64,000 nucleotides of DNA, from contig NZ_SSBC01000010.1 in NCBI RefSeq assembly GCF_006475605.1, positions 1,054,001-1,118,000 on the forward strand. The letters are read 5' to 3'. Position numbers and translations under genes: made by a program. Below are positions 26,535-35,184 of the stretch, piece by piece (within the stretch, counting starts at the first letter, position 1; every line of letters begins with the position of its first letter). Below the pieces are notes generated by a model. It was not told where the DNA came from, did no database searches, and was given only the letters and a program-made list of their open reading frames with translations. This DNA comes from Asticcacaulis tiandongensis. Lineage in GTDB: Bacteria; Pseudomonadota; Alphaproteobacteria; Caulobacterales; Caulobacteraceae.

Positions 26535-27416
26535 ATGACCACGCCGCGTTTACGCATTGCTGTTCAGAAATCAGGCCGTCTGGCTGACCGTTCACTCGAA
26601 CTGATCGCCGGTGCGGGTTTGCGCGTCCTTAAGGGCGTGAACGAACTTCTTTATCGCATCGAAAACCAGCCCATCGATCTTCTGCGCGTGCGTGATGATG
26701 ACATCCCGACCTTTGTCGCCGATGGCGTCGCGGAACTGGGGATCGTTGGTTACAATGTGCTGGCCGAGCACTTCCCCGATGCCGATCTTGAGAGCCAGAT
26801 CGTTCAGCGTCTGGGTTTTGGCAAGTGCACACTGAAAATTGCTGTGCCCAATGATGCCGTTTACGAAGGTCCGCAAAGCCTTGAGGGCAAGCGTATTGCG
26901 ACGTCTTACCCGAACATTCTCGGCAAATGGCTGAAAAACAACGGCGTTAATGCGACTATTGTCGAAATGCGCGGCGCCGTCGAAGTCGCGCCCCGTATGA
27001 AGATTGCCCACGCTATCTGTGATCTGGTGTCAACCGGTGCGACGCTTGAGGCCAATGGCATGAAGGCGACTGATCTGGTGCTGTCGTCCGAAGCGGTGCT
27101 CATTAAGGCCCCGCATGCGCCGCCCGCCGATCTTGAGCATATCTATGATATGGTCGTGCATCGCTTTGATGGTGTGACCGCTTCGAATGGTGCGAAATAC
27201 GTCATGCTCAATGCCCCACGCGAACATCTGGATGAGATCATCCGCCTGATCCCCGGTGCCGATGCCCCCACCATCATGCCGCTGGCCGGTCGTGATGATG
27301 CGGTGGCTGTCCACGCCGTCTGTCAGGAGAATGTGTTCTGGGACACGCTGGATAAGCTTAAAAGTGCAGGTGCTTCGGCGATCCTCGTCCTGCCGATTGA
27401 GAAAATGATGCGCTAA
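26535..27416 (+). CDS. hisG: ATP phosphoribosyltransferase
   Basis: HisG joins ATP and PRPP in the first, feedback-controlled step of histidine synthesis. The 293 residues are the long form with a C-terminal histidine-binding domain (about 220-293), so no HisZ partner is needed. Visible are RIAVQKSGRL at the start, RDDDIPTFVADGVAELGIVGYNVL, and the PRPP loop near CDLVSTGATLEANGM. It is the second gene of the operon. Confidence 0.95.
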   Translation: MTTPRLRIAVQKSGRLADRSLELIAGAGLRVLKGVNELLYRIENQPIDLLRVRDDDIPTFVADGVAELGIVGYNVLAEHFPDADLESQIVQRLGFGKCTLKIAVPNDAVYEGPQSLEGKRIATSYPNILGKWLKNNGVNATIVEMRGAVEVAPRMKIAHAICDLVSTGATLEANGMKATDLVLSSEAVLIKAPHAPPADLEHIYDMVVHRFDGVTASNGAKYVMLNAPREHLDEIIRLIPGADAPTIMPLAGRDDAVAVHAVCQENVFWDTLDKLKSAGASAILVLPIEKMMR

Positions 27417-27442
27417 GGGCGCAGATTACAAAGTTTAAAAAG

Positions 27443-28741
27443 ATGAAGACCTTTGTCTGGAAAGACCTGAACGCGGCGGAGAAAAAAGCCGCCCTCGCCC
27501 GTCCGGAAAACCGGCGCGATGAGCGGGTGCTGGCCACCGTCAAAACTATTTTCGATGATGTCGAAGCGCGTGGCTTTGATGCGGTCAATGACTGGGCGTT
27601 GAAACTTGATGGCCACGGCGTAGAACGTATTGAACTGAACAATGCTCGCGTCGATGCCGCGCGTGCGCAATTGACGGCCACGGATCTTGAGGCCATGGAA
27701 CTTGCGGTCGAACATGTCCGCGCCTTTCATCAGGCCGAATTGCCGACCGATGGGCCGGTTATTGCCCCCGCTGACGGCCTGAGCCTGCAACGGGTCTATC
27801 GCCCGATCACCACCACCGGCCTCTATGTGCCCGGTGGTACCGCGCCTTTGTTTTCGACCCTGATCATGACGGCAGTGCCTGCGCTTGTGGCCGGTGTCCC
27901 GAATCGCGTCTGCGTCACGCCGCCGTCAAAGGACGGTTCGCTGCACCCGATGATGATCGCTGCGGGTCAGGCTGCGGGTCTTGAGGCCGTCTGGCGCGTC
28001 GGTGGTGCACATGCCATCGCCGCTATGGCGCTTGGGGCGCTTGAGGGCGTACCGGCGGCAGACAAGCTGTTCGGACCGGGCAACAAATATGTTGCCGAAG
28101 CCAAGCGCTATGCACTTGAGCGCGTATCCGGCATTGCCATTGATATGCCTGCGGGCCCTTCAGAACTTCTGGTCATTGCCGATGCGACGGCTAATGCGCG
28201 TCTGGTGGCGGCGGACCTGCTCAGTCAGGCCGAACACGATGCCGATGCGCAGGTGGTTCTGGTGGCGCTTGATGCCGCCATCGCCGACGCCATCGCCGCT
28301 GAGGTTGAGGCTCAGGTTTCGCAATTGCCGCGCGAAACCATTGCCCGTGCCTCGCTTGAGCAGGCGCGTCTGTTTGTCGTTGACAGCCTTGAGGCCGCCG
28401 CCGAGGTGTCGAACCTCTATGGGCCGGAACACCTTGCCTTACAGGTGGCAGAACTGGATGCGCTTATACCGCTCCTGACCGCCGCCGGTACGATTTTCGC
28501 AGGCACCTATGCCGCTGAAACCTTTGGTGACTATGCGGCGGGGCCAAGCCACGTCCTGCCGACCGATGGAGCCGCGCGGGCCTATGACGGCATTACCGTG
28601 CGTTCCTACCTGACCAGCTTTGTGGTGCAACGCGCCACCAAAGCCGGTGCCGCCACTATTGCCCCTGCCGCCGCCCGTCTGGCCCGTCTTGAGGGCCTTG
28701 AAGCCCACGCACGGGCGGCAGATTTCAGGCTGGAGATTTAA
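27443..28741 (+). CDS. hisD: Histidinol dehydrogenase
   Basis: HisD oxidises histidinol to histidine in two NAD-dependent steps, the end of the pathway. The 432 residues show the family core: RPITTTGLYVPGGTAPLFSTLIM, VWRVGGAHAIAAMALG, FGPGNKYVAEAKR, DMPAGPSELLVIAD, and the Zn and catalytic region LLSQAEHDADAQ with EHLALQ. In many alphaproteobacteria hisD lies between DUF2948 and UPF0262 genes near murA; here it sits in the his operon and is missing from that block (42303/42304). Confidence 0.95.
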   Translation: MKTFVWKDLNAAEKKAALARPENRRDERVLATVKTIFDDVEARGFDAVNDWALKLDGHGVERIELNNARVDAARAQLTATDLEAMELAVEHVRAFHQAELPTDGPVIAPADGLSLQRVYRPITTTGLYVPGGTAPLFSTLIMTAVPALVAGVPNRVCVTPPSKDGSLHPMMIAAGQAAGLEAVWRVGGAHAIAAMALGALEGVPAADKLFGPGNKYVAEAKRYALERVSGIAIDMPAGPSELLVIADATANARLVAADLLSQAEHDADAQVVLVALDAAIADAIAAEVEAQVSQLPRETIARASLEQARLFVVDSLEAAAEVSNLYGPEHLALQVAELDALIPLLTAAGTIFAGTYAAETFGDYAAGPSHVLPTDGAARAYDGITVRSYLTSFVVQRATKAGAATIAPAAARLARLEGLEAHARAADFRLEI

Positions 28742-28745
28742 TAAT

Positions 28746-30242
28746 ATGATACCTTCGCCCTTTTCTGCCCTGAACGCCGCCTCAAGTGGCCTTGAAAGCG
28801 CCCCGCCGTCGCTGGAGCCTTTGCGTAACCGCATGGCCGAGGTTTACGGCGTTGAACCGTCACGCCTTGTGGTGACCCGCGACATTACAGGCGGTCTCGA
28901 GCTGATCCTGCGTCGCCTTAAGGTCAATGGCTTTGAAGGCTTCACCTCGGTGCGGGCGGATGACACCCGCAAGACGGTGCTTGAGACCATGGCCGAGGCC
29001 TATGGTTTGTCGGTCAAATTCAGCGACACCGCCCCCAAGGGCAAGACCGCCGGTGCTTACCTGATTGACAACCCGCGTCTGCCGGACGGCAAGGCCTGGA
29101 CCATCGAAGCCGCCCGCACGCTGGCGGTGGATATTTACCCGACCCTGCTGGTGATCGACGAAAGCGCTTTTGACGCCGCCGATGCCCAAAGCCTGACGGC
29201 TTTGACGGCGACCGAAACCAATGTCGTGGTCTTAAAAAGCCTGTCGTTCCTCTATGGACTGGCGGGCGCTCAGGTTGGCGCACTGATCACCTCGGATAAG
29301 CTGGCAGCCGGTTTGCAACGTTTCGCCGAGGCCACGCCTTTGGCGACGCCGTCGATCCGTGCGGCTGAGGCCTCTTTGTCCCCTTCGCGGGCGCTTAATC
29401 TTGAGGACCGCATTCGCCTGATCCGTTCGGAGCAGACGCGACTGCGTAAGCAACTGGCCCAAAGCACTGCCTTAAGCGATTTTGCCCTCAATGACGGGCC
29501 GTGGGTCTGGCTGCAACCCGTTGACAAGGCGGCTACCCTTGGGGCCATCAAGCGTCTGGGGCTTAAGGCGCAGGTCGCCTTTGACGGCCTGATCGTGCCC
29601 GTCGGCGACGTAGCACACAATGACCGCTTGCTGGCGGCGATTGGTGTGGTCAGTCAATCCAAGCCCGCACGGCGTGGCGAGGTTCTGCGCGACACCAAGG
29701 AAACGCGTATTTCCGCCATTGTCGATCTCGATAGCCCGAAGCCGATCACCATTCACACCGGCAACGGCTTCTTTGATCACATGCTGGATCAGGTGGCGAC
29801 GCACGGCGGTTTCTCTCTGCAACTGGCCTGTGAGGGGGATCTGCATATCGATGCGCACCACACCATCGAAGACTGTATGCTGGCTTTTGGCGCAGCGCTG
29901 AAGCAGGCGCTCGGTGACCGCATCGGCATGGCGCGCTTTGGCTTTGTCCTGCCGATGGATGAAACCGAAGCCAAGGTCAGTGTCGATATTTCCGGTCGCG
30001 CCTTCTGTGTCTTCAAGGGCGAATTTGCCGCCTCGCACATCGGCGAGTTTCCGACCGAGATGACCGGCCACGCTTTCCGCTCACTGGCCGATGCGCTGGG
30101 CGCTTCGGTGCATGTCGAGGTCGAAGGCGAGAACGACCATCACAAGGTCGAGGCCTGCTTCAAGGCGCTGGGTCGTGCTCTGCGCATGGCCACGCGCATC
30201 GAAGGCACGGCCCTGCCTTCAACCAAGGGGATGCTGGCGTGA
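28746..30242 (+). CDS. hisB: Fusion of degenerate aminotransferase (HisC-like) and imidazoleglycerol-phosphate dehydratase
   Basis: A 498-residue two-domain protein. Residues 309-498 are a complete HisB dehydratase, with both Mn-binding motifs DAHHTIED and NDHHKVEACFK and the FFDHMLDQ segment. Residues 1-308 resemble a fold-type I aminotransferase such as HisC: RLVVTRDITGGLELIL, the IDE motif at 137-139 and GLAGAQVG. The PLP lysine position is Phe168 (SFLYGLAG where HisC has SKxYGLAG), and the following Arg is Gln176, so this domain should not be a working transaminase. The start ATG 28746 follows hisD by 4 bp. The frame is open further upstream but overlaps hisD. HisB activity is near certain; the role of the first domain is unknown. 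Confidence 0.85.
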   Translation: MIPSPFSALNAASSGLESAPPSLEPLRNRMAEVYGVEPSRLVVTRDITGGLELILRRLKVNGFEGFTSVRADDTRKTVLETMAEAYGLSVKFSDTAPKGKTAGAYLIDNPRLPDGKAWTIEAARTLAVDIYPTLLVIDESAFDAADAQSLTALTATETNVVVLKSLSFLYGLAGAQVGALITSDKLAAGLQRFAEATPLATPSIRAAEASLSPSRALNLEDRIRLIRSEQTRLRKQLAQSTALSDFALNDGPWVWLQPVDKAATLGAIKRLGLKAQVAFDGLIVPVGDVAHNDRLLAAIGVVSQSKPARRGEVLRDTKETRISAIVDLDSPKPITIHTGNGFFDHMLDQVATHGGFSLQLACEGDLHIDAHHTIEDCMLAFGAALKQALGDRIGMARFGFVLPMDETEAKVSVDISGRAFCVFKGEFAASHIGEFPTEMTGHAFRSLADALGASVHVEVEGENDHHKVEACFKALGRALRMATRIEGTALPSTKGMLA

Positions 30243-30838
30243 GCAAGATCGTCATAATCGAACTTGGGTGCGCCAATACGGCCTCGGTGCTGTTCGCGTT
30301 TGAGCGCCTTGGCGCCGATGTCGTGCTGTCGTCCGATGCCGCTGAAATCACCGCTGCCGATAAGGTTGTGCTGCCGGGCGTGGGCGCGGCAGGCTATGTG
30401 ATGAACCGTGTGCATGAGTTGGGGCTTTATGACACCATCCGCAGCCTGAAACAGCCGCTGATGGGTGTATGCCTTGGGCAGCAGATGCTGTTTGACTCGT
30501 CCGAAGAAGGCGATGTCGCCTGTCTGGGGCTTATTCCGGGACGTGTCAAAAAGCTTGAGGCCCCCGCCCCTCTGGTGGTGCCGCATATGGGCTGGAACCA
30601 GCTTGAGATCGTGCGCGACGATCCTCTGACCAGCGGCCTGACGAACGGTGACTATGCCTACTTCGTCCATAGCTATGTCTGTCCGGTGAGCGAGCATACG
30701 CTGGCGACATCAGACTATGCCGCCCCCTTTGCCGCCATGGTGCGCAAGGACAATGTCTGGGGCTGTCAGTTCCACCCTGAGCGCTCCTCCGTCGCCGGAG
30801 CCAAGATTTTAGAGAATTTCCTTAAGGTGCCTTCATGA
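30239..30838 (+). CDS. hisH: Imidazole glycerol phosphate synthase, glutaminase subunit
   Basis: HisH releases ammonia from glutamine and channels it to HisF. The 199 residues have the class I glutaminase triad: Cys in MGVCLGQQMLF, and His and Glu in CQFHPERS. The GTG start overlaps the hisB stop by 4 bp, and its own stop overlaps hisA by 4 bp. Confidence 0.95.
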   Translation: MSKIVIIELGCANTASVLFAFERLGADVVLSSDAAEITAADKVVLPGVGAAGYVMNRVHELGLYDTIRSLKQPLMGVCLGQQMLFDSSEEGDVACLGLIPGRVKKLEAPAPLVVPHMGWNQLEIVRDDPLTSGLTNGDYAYFVHSYVCPVSEHTLATSDYAAPFAAMVRKDNVWGCQFHPERSSVAGAKILENFLKVPS

Positions 30839-31566
30839 TCCTTTATCCCGCCATAGACCTGATCGAGGGTGAATGCGTTCGTCTTGAACAGGGTCGTTTT
30901 GATGCCGTCACCAAGTATGACTCTGACCCGTTCAAGCGTCTTGATCTGTTCAACGCCGAATTTGCCAAATGGGTGCATATTGTGGACCTTGATGGCGCCA
31001 AGGCCGGGTCACCGCAGCAGCATGAACTGATTGGCCGTCTTGCGGCGGTGTCACGTGCCAAGATCCAGACCGGTGGCGGTGTGCGTTCGCGCGAACATGT
31101 CCAGACCCTGCTCGATGCCGGTGTTTCGGCGGTCGTGGTAGGATCAGCGGCGGTGAAAACCCCTGAAGAGGTACGCAACTGGCTTAAGGATTTCGGCAAG
31201 GATCGCATTACACTGGCGCTTGATGTGCTGCCGACCAAAGACGGTGGCTATGACGCGGCCCTGCATGGCTGGGTCGAAGGCTCTGGCATCTCACTGTGGG
31301 ATGTACTGGACTATTATCCGGTGGGCGTGGCGCAGCGTATTCTGGTCACCGATGTGTCGCGCGACGGCATGTTGCAGGGGCCGAACATGGAGCTAATGAA
31401 AGCCCTGCGCAAGGCGCGCCCTGATCTTGACATTCAGGCCTCGGGCGGCGTGCGTTCGGTCGAAGACCTCTATGACCTCAAGGCCATCGGCATCAACGGC
31501 GCAATCGTCGGCAAGGCGATCTATGAGGGCCTGATTGACCTGAAAGCAGCTATAAATGTTGGCTAG
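30835..31566 (+). CDS. hisA: Phosphoribosylformimino-AICAR-phosphate isomerase
   Basis: HisA isomerises ProFAR to PRFAR. The 243-residue TIM barrel begins [20 protein letters not shown], with the catalytic Asp in AIDL, and the second catalytic Asp in [15 protein letters not shown]; phosphate sites are GGGVRS and ASGGVRS. It overlaps hisH by 4 bp and hisF by 11 bp. Confidence 0.95.
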   Translation: MILYPAIDLIEGECVRLEQGRFDAVTKYDSDPFKRLDLFNAEFAKWVHIVDLDGAKAGSPQQHELIGRLAAVSRAKIQTGGGVRSREHVQTLLDAGVSAVVVGSAAVKTPEEVRNWLKDFGKDRITLALDVLPTKDGGYDAALHGWVEGSGISLWDVLDYYPVGVAQRILVTDVSRDGMLQGPNMELMKALRKARPDLDIQASGGVRSVEDLYDLKAIGINGAIVGKAIYEGLIDLKAAINVG

Positions 31567-32323
31567 ACGCATCATCCCCTGTCTGGATGTCAAGGACGGC
31601 AAGGTCGTCAAGGGCGTACAGTTTGTTGGCCACGAAGTGCTGGGTGACGCGGTCGATATGGCCCTGCGTTACCGCGACGAAGGGGCCGACGAGCTGGTGC
31701 TCTATGACATCACCGCCTCAGCCGAAGGCCGCACGGTCGACTATAACTGGGTGCGCGATATTGCCCGCGCACTGGACATTCCGTTCTGCGTTGCTGGTGG
31801 CATCCGTTCCGGTGAACAGGCCGTGCGCTGTCTTGATTCCGGTGCCGACAAGGTGTCGATCAATTCCCCCGCTCTGGAACGCCCTGACCTGATCAACGAA
31901 CTGGCGGAAATGGCCGGTTCGCAGTGCGTGGTGGTCGGTGTGGATAGTCGTGAACTCGATAACGATTACTACGTCCATCAGTATTCCGGCGACCCCGATA
32001 AAATTCGCGCTGCCGGTCGGCGTACGCTGGACTGGGTCGTCGAAGCGAAAGACCGCGGTGCCGGTGAGATCGTGCTCAACTGCATGAATCAGGATGGCGT
32101 GCGCAAAGGCTATGACCTTACACAATTGCGTCTGGTGCGTGACCTGATCGATATTCCGCTGGTGGCCTCAGGTGGCGCCGGTGCGACTGAACATTTCACG
32201 GATGTATTTGAACAGGCAGATGTGTCAGGCGCACTGGCCGCCAGCGTCTTCCACAAGAAGATCATCCATATTCCCGACCTGAAACGCGACCTCAAAGCCG
32301 CCGGTATTCCGGTAAGGATCTGA
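31556..32323 (+). CDS. hisF: Imidazole glycerol phosphate synthase, cyclase subunit
   Basis: HisF uses ammonia from HisH to make imidazole glycerol phosphate and AICAR. The 255-residue TIM barrel begins [23 protein letters not shown], with the first catalytic Asp in CLD and the second in [10 protein letters not shown]. The phosphate loops GGIRSGEQ and [11 protein letters not shown] are present. Its first 11 bases lie inside hisA. Confidence 0.96.
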   Translation: MLARRIIPCLDVKDGKVVKGVQFVGHEVLGDAVDMALRYRDEGADELVLYDITASAEGRTVDYNWVRDIARALDIPFCVAGGIRSGEQAVRCLDSGADKVSINSPALERPDLINELAEMAGSQCVVVGVDSRELDNDYYVHQYSGDPDKIRAAGRRTLDWVVEAKDRGAGEIVLNCMNQDGVRKGYDLTQLRLVRDLIDIPLVASGGAGATEHFTDVFEQADVSGALAASVFHKKIIHIPDLKRDLKAAGIPVRI

Positions 32324-32326
32324 CAC

Positions 32327-32974
32327 ATGCCCGAAGCTCACAAACTGCCTAATCCCCTGACGCTTGCCGATATTGATGCGTTGGATTTCACCAAGGGCGA
32401 TGGCCTGATCCCCGCCATCGTGCAGGACGCCGATACGCTTCAGGTGCTGATGCTCGGCTATATGGATAAGGCGGCACTGACCGAAACCCTTAGTGCGGGG
32501 CAGGTCACCTTCTTTTCGCGCTCCAAAGGCGGGCGCTGGCGCAAGGGGGAAACCTCAGGCGACTTCCTTAATCTTGACCGTATCCTGACCGATTGCGACG
32601 AAGACGCGCTGCTGGTCTATGCGCGCCCCGTTGGCCCGACCTGCCACACCAAGACGACCTCATGCTTTGGCCACGAAGACGCGCCGGGCATTGGTTTTAT
32701 CGGGCAACTGGCCAGTGTTGTCGCTGAACGGGCCAAGGCCGATCCGGCGGACAGCTATACCGCACGTCTGATGCACAAGGGCGTGGCCAAGATCGCGCAA
32801 AAGGTCGGTGAAGAAGGCCTTGAGACGGCTCTGGCCGGTCGTGCCGGTGACCTTGAGGAACTGCATGCCGAGGCGGCTGACCTGTTGTATCATCTATCGG
32901 TGCTTTTGATGGCGCGTGAGACCTCGCTTGAGGCCGTTCTGGCTGTCCTGCGGGAACGTCACACGGGACGGTAG
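32327..32974 (+). CDS. hisIE: Bifunctional HisIE, PRA-CH and PRA-PH
   Basis: A 215-residue fusion of two early histidine enzymes. Residues about 20-120 are HisI cyclohydrolase (LMLGYMDKAAL, FFSRSKGGRWRKGETSG, DCDEDALLVYARPVGPTCHT). Residues about 125-215 are HisE pyrophosphohydrolase (ARLMHKGVAKIAQKVGEEGLETALA, LHAEAADLLYHLSVLL). The fused form is typical of enteric bacteria and some others; most alphaproteobacteria keep hisE and hisI apart. It ends one base before the stop of the convergent gene, leaving no room for a terminator. Confidence 0.93.
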   Translation: MPEAHKLPNPLTLADIDALDFTKGDGLIPAIVQDADTLQVLMLGYMDKAALTETLSAGQVTFFSRSKGGRWRKGETSGDFLNLDRILTDCDEDALLVYARPVGPTCHTKTTSCFGHEDAPGIGFIGQLASVVAERAKADPADSYTARLMHKGVAKIAQKVGEEGLETALAGRAGDLEELHAEAADLLYHLSVLLMARETSLEAVLAVLRERHTGR

Positions 32975-34399
32975 TTAGTACACCGGACAGGACTGCCACT
33001 GATAAGCGACGGCCATGACCTGCCGCCTGTAGCGATAGACCACATAACCTTCGCGCTCAGGCTCATTGCCGTAATAGGTCTGGCAGCGATTGAGGTAGAC
33101 GGTTTCGTTTGAACTGTAGCTGCTGTCGGCCTTATAGCTGCCGTCCTCAAGGCGGCGCACCGTGACCCGCTGATAGCCTGAGCCATAGGGGCCATTAGTG
33201 TACATATAGTCGCCGTCATAGACATGGCGGCTGGCCAGCAGAACGGTCTGTTCCCTGTAACCATAGGCCTGCATGTAATCGATAGCATCACGGAAGCAGT
33301 ATTCACCCCATAGACGCGTCGCGGGCGGGCAATCGCGGATAACCATCGCTACGGGCACCGCTACTTCGGCATAGGCTTCGTAAATATCTGCCGGCACAGG
33401 GGCCAGAGGCGCGCCACAGCGGGCATTAACCTCTTCGACCGCATAAAGTTCCGCCTCATGTCGGCGCACATAGACTCCGTCATTGCCATAGGCCGCACAG
33501 TCGCGGGGGATAGTCAGCAGGGATTTTTTGAACCAGCGTTTGTCGGCCTTGAAGCCTTTGGATTGTCGCTTGAGCACCAGTTGCTCAATGTCCTTGTCGC
33601 TTAACAACTCACCTTCGGCAACGGGACGAACGGCGGCGATCAGATCAAGTTCTTTTTCGGCTGCATTCGCCTGAAGGCGTTGAATACCGGTGCGGGCACA
33701 ATAGACCTTACGGACGATGTAGCCCTTGTCGCAATCGGCCTCAGGCATGGCCAGAAAGCGCCAGGTGCCCTGAACGCGGATAAATTCGGTACGGCGATAA
33801 CTGTCTCCGGCGGGCGGCACTACACCAATAGACGAGGGCGCAGCGGGTATGGTCTGGCCCACGGGGATATATGGCCCGCGCGGTTGCTCCGGTCCACCGC
33901 CGCACATCACGGTCTGACTTTCCTGCGCCACTACCACGCCATCGCGCTGTTCGATGCGATAAACGATGTCTTCGCCATTCAGCCGGTAGCAGCCACGCGG
34001 GACAAAGACATCCGACGTGTAGGGTAAGGCTTCAGCCGTCAGCTTGCCGTCTTCAAGGGCGACCTCATAAAGCGCATAGCCGTTGCCTGCCCCGACCCGA
34101 TCCCCTGCCGCCACCTGATAGGCCGCGCTTAAGACCCGCACACGCGATTGTCCGGTTTTTTTCAGCCAGACCTCAGTGGTTTGCAGGCATGGGCCACCGG
34201 CAATGGGCCTGTGGCTTTGGTGGCAGTTGGCAACGGGCTGGGCAATCAGATGCGCTGACCCCAGAATTTCGCGGGCCTCACCGAACTGAGCCGGTCGCAC
34301 CAGCTTCGGCGGCGCGCCATAGCCCTGCGCCTGAACGCTTGTGCCACAGGCGGTTGCGCCCAGCATCGTGATAAGTAAACCTGCTACAGGATACCGCAT
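32975..34399 (-). CDS. Secreted cysteine-rich protein with three related modules
   Basis: A 474-residue exported protein with a signal peptide to about residue 25 (possible weak lipobox ATAC). No family was recognised. The mature part appears to hold three diverged copies of one module, each with four cysteines. The first pair is spaced C-x10/11-C (NCHQ...GPC, DCDKG...VYC, DCPPA...EYC) and the second pair C-x26 to 31-C (GCYRL...MCGG, DCAAY...RCGA, RCQTY...SCPV). That suggests repeated disulphide-bonded domains outside the cytoplasm. Start 34399 follows GGGAGGGGG; the upstream open frame to 34984 is rejected. It converges with hisIE with no gap. Confidence 0.72.
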   Translation of the reverse strand: MRYPVAGLLITMLGATACGTSVQAQGYGAPPKLVRPAQFGEAREILGSAHLIAQPVANCHQSHRPIAGGPCLQTTEVWLKKTGQSRVRVLSAAYQVAAGDRVGAGNGYALYEVALEDGKLTAEALPYTSDVFVPRGCYRLNGEDIVYRIEQRDGVVVAQESQTVMCGGGPEQPRGPYIPVGQTIPAAPSSIGVVPPAGDSYRRTEFIRVQGTWRFLAMPEADCDKGYIVRKVYCARTGIQRLQANAAEKELDLIAAVRPVAEGELLSDKDIEQLVLKRQSKGFKADKRWFKKSLLTIPRDCAAYGNDGVYVRRHEAELYAVEEVNARCGAPLAPVPADIYEAYAEVAVPVAMVIRDCPPATRLWGEYCFRDAIDYMQAYGYREQTVLLASRHVYDGDYMYTNGPYGSGYQRVTVRRLEDGSYKADSSYSSNETVYLNRCQTYYGNEPEREGYVVYRYRRQVMAVAYQWQSCPVY

Positions 34400-34588
34400 G
34401 GCCCCCTCCCCCGTTATTACCGTCCGGTACGCTTTACAGTCATCGGCTTTCGCCCGCCTGACAGGGGACGAGCGAGTAAAGTGGTTATATTGCACCTTAA
34501 TAGCCGTAAAATAACACGATTCCATTGCCTTCACACTTCGATTCAGGCATAGTTTACCGCAGGCGCTCTGGGAGGAACCGTCTTTTTC

Positions 34589-34816
34589 ATGTCTTCGCTG
34601 CTCGACATTGTGGTTTCTTTTCTGGCGGCAGTCCTGTCGGCAGCGTTTCTGCATTTCGGCGCGGCGGAAAAGCCGGATGATAAACACGCCGAGAAAAAGC
34701 CCGAAGCCACCGCGATGGTCGCCCTGCCAGAATCCCCTGCCCCTGAGGCCGTTCCCGCTGCGGTCAATGCCCAGAGCCAGACGGCTTTGCCGAGCATGAA
34801 GTTTCTGGCGTATTAG
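34589..34816 (+). CDS. Small single-span membrane protein, unknown
   Basis: A 75-residue protein: one hydrophobic helix (about 4-24, LLDIVVSFLAAVLSAAFLHF) followed by a charged, then Pro/Ala-rich tail ending SMKFLAY. GGGAGG lies 17-22 bases upstream, rather far. It is divergent from the cysteine-rich protein gene. There is no family match from memory. A reverse-strand frame of similar length exists, so this call is moderate. Confidence 0.45.
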   Translation: MSSLLDIVVSFLAAVLSAAFLHFGAAEKPDDKHAEKKPEATAMVALPESPAPEAVPAAVNAQSQTALPSMKFLAY

Positions 34817-34989
34817 GGACTCTTGTGCAGCGGCTGGCATGTGATGCCGACCATTCACAACGCTCGATGCTCCGATTATCATCACCAGCGCCGATGAGGC
34901 CATAATGACCGGACAATCACAGACAAGCGGCCAGAAGGTGACGGCTGGGACGTGACGCACAAGTACTAGCGACCGCAGTCTCACTGAAA

Positions 34990-35125
34990 ATCCAGCGCCG
35001 GGTGGCGCAGGATGCAGAGACTATGGTGCCCTGCGGTTACATAGGGGGGAGTCGGACCTAAATCAAACCGCCTCAGCATAGCCGGGCGTTTTTCTTTCCG
35101 CCCGGAGCCTATGCCTTAGCGAAAA
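34990..35125. other. Structured intergenic region, possible noncoding RNA
   Basis: The 368-bp gap 34817-35184 has no gene-like frame. It holds three hairpins in a row: GCGCC-GGGT-GGCGC near 34995-35009; CTATG...CATAG near 35020-35043 inside GACT/AGTC; and a long stem GCATAG-CCGGGCG with CGCCCGG-AGC-CTATGC (about 35075-35113). No T-run follows any of them on either strand. It could be a free RNA, the 3' end of the OLD-type gene message, or a remnant of a mobile element. No known RNA family was recognised. Confidence 0.35.
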
Positions 35126-35184
35126 GCCCCTGCCGGGAACCATACGCCGTATCAGAGATGTTTTGCTTTTGACGGACGCTAGGC

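Noticed and set aside
28620-28745. Upstream extension of the hisB fusion
   Set aside because: It overlaps hisD in another frame and encodes a Pro-rich shadow.
34400-34984. Long N-terminal extension of the cysteine-rich protein
   Set aside because: The signal peptide begins at 34399 after a strong ribosome site, and the upstream codons look non-coding.
34820-35180. Duplicated tRNA-Phe 3' end as an attachment site of the OLD-type island
   Set aside because: Only TGGTGCC matches; no extended copy of the tRNA end was found.
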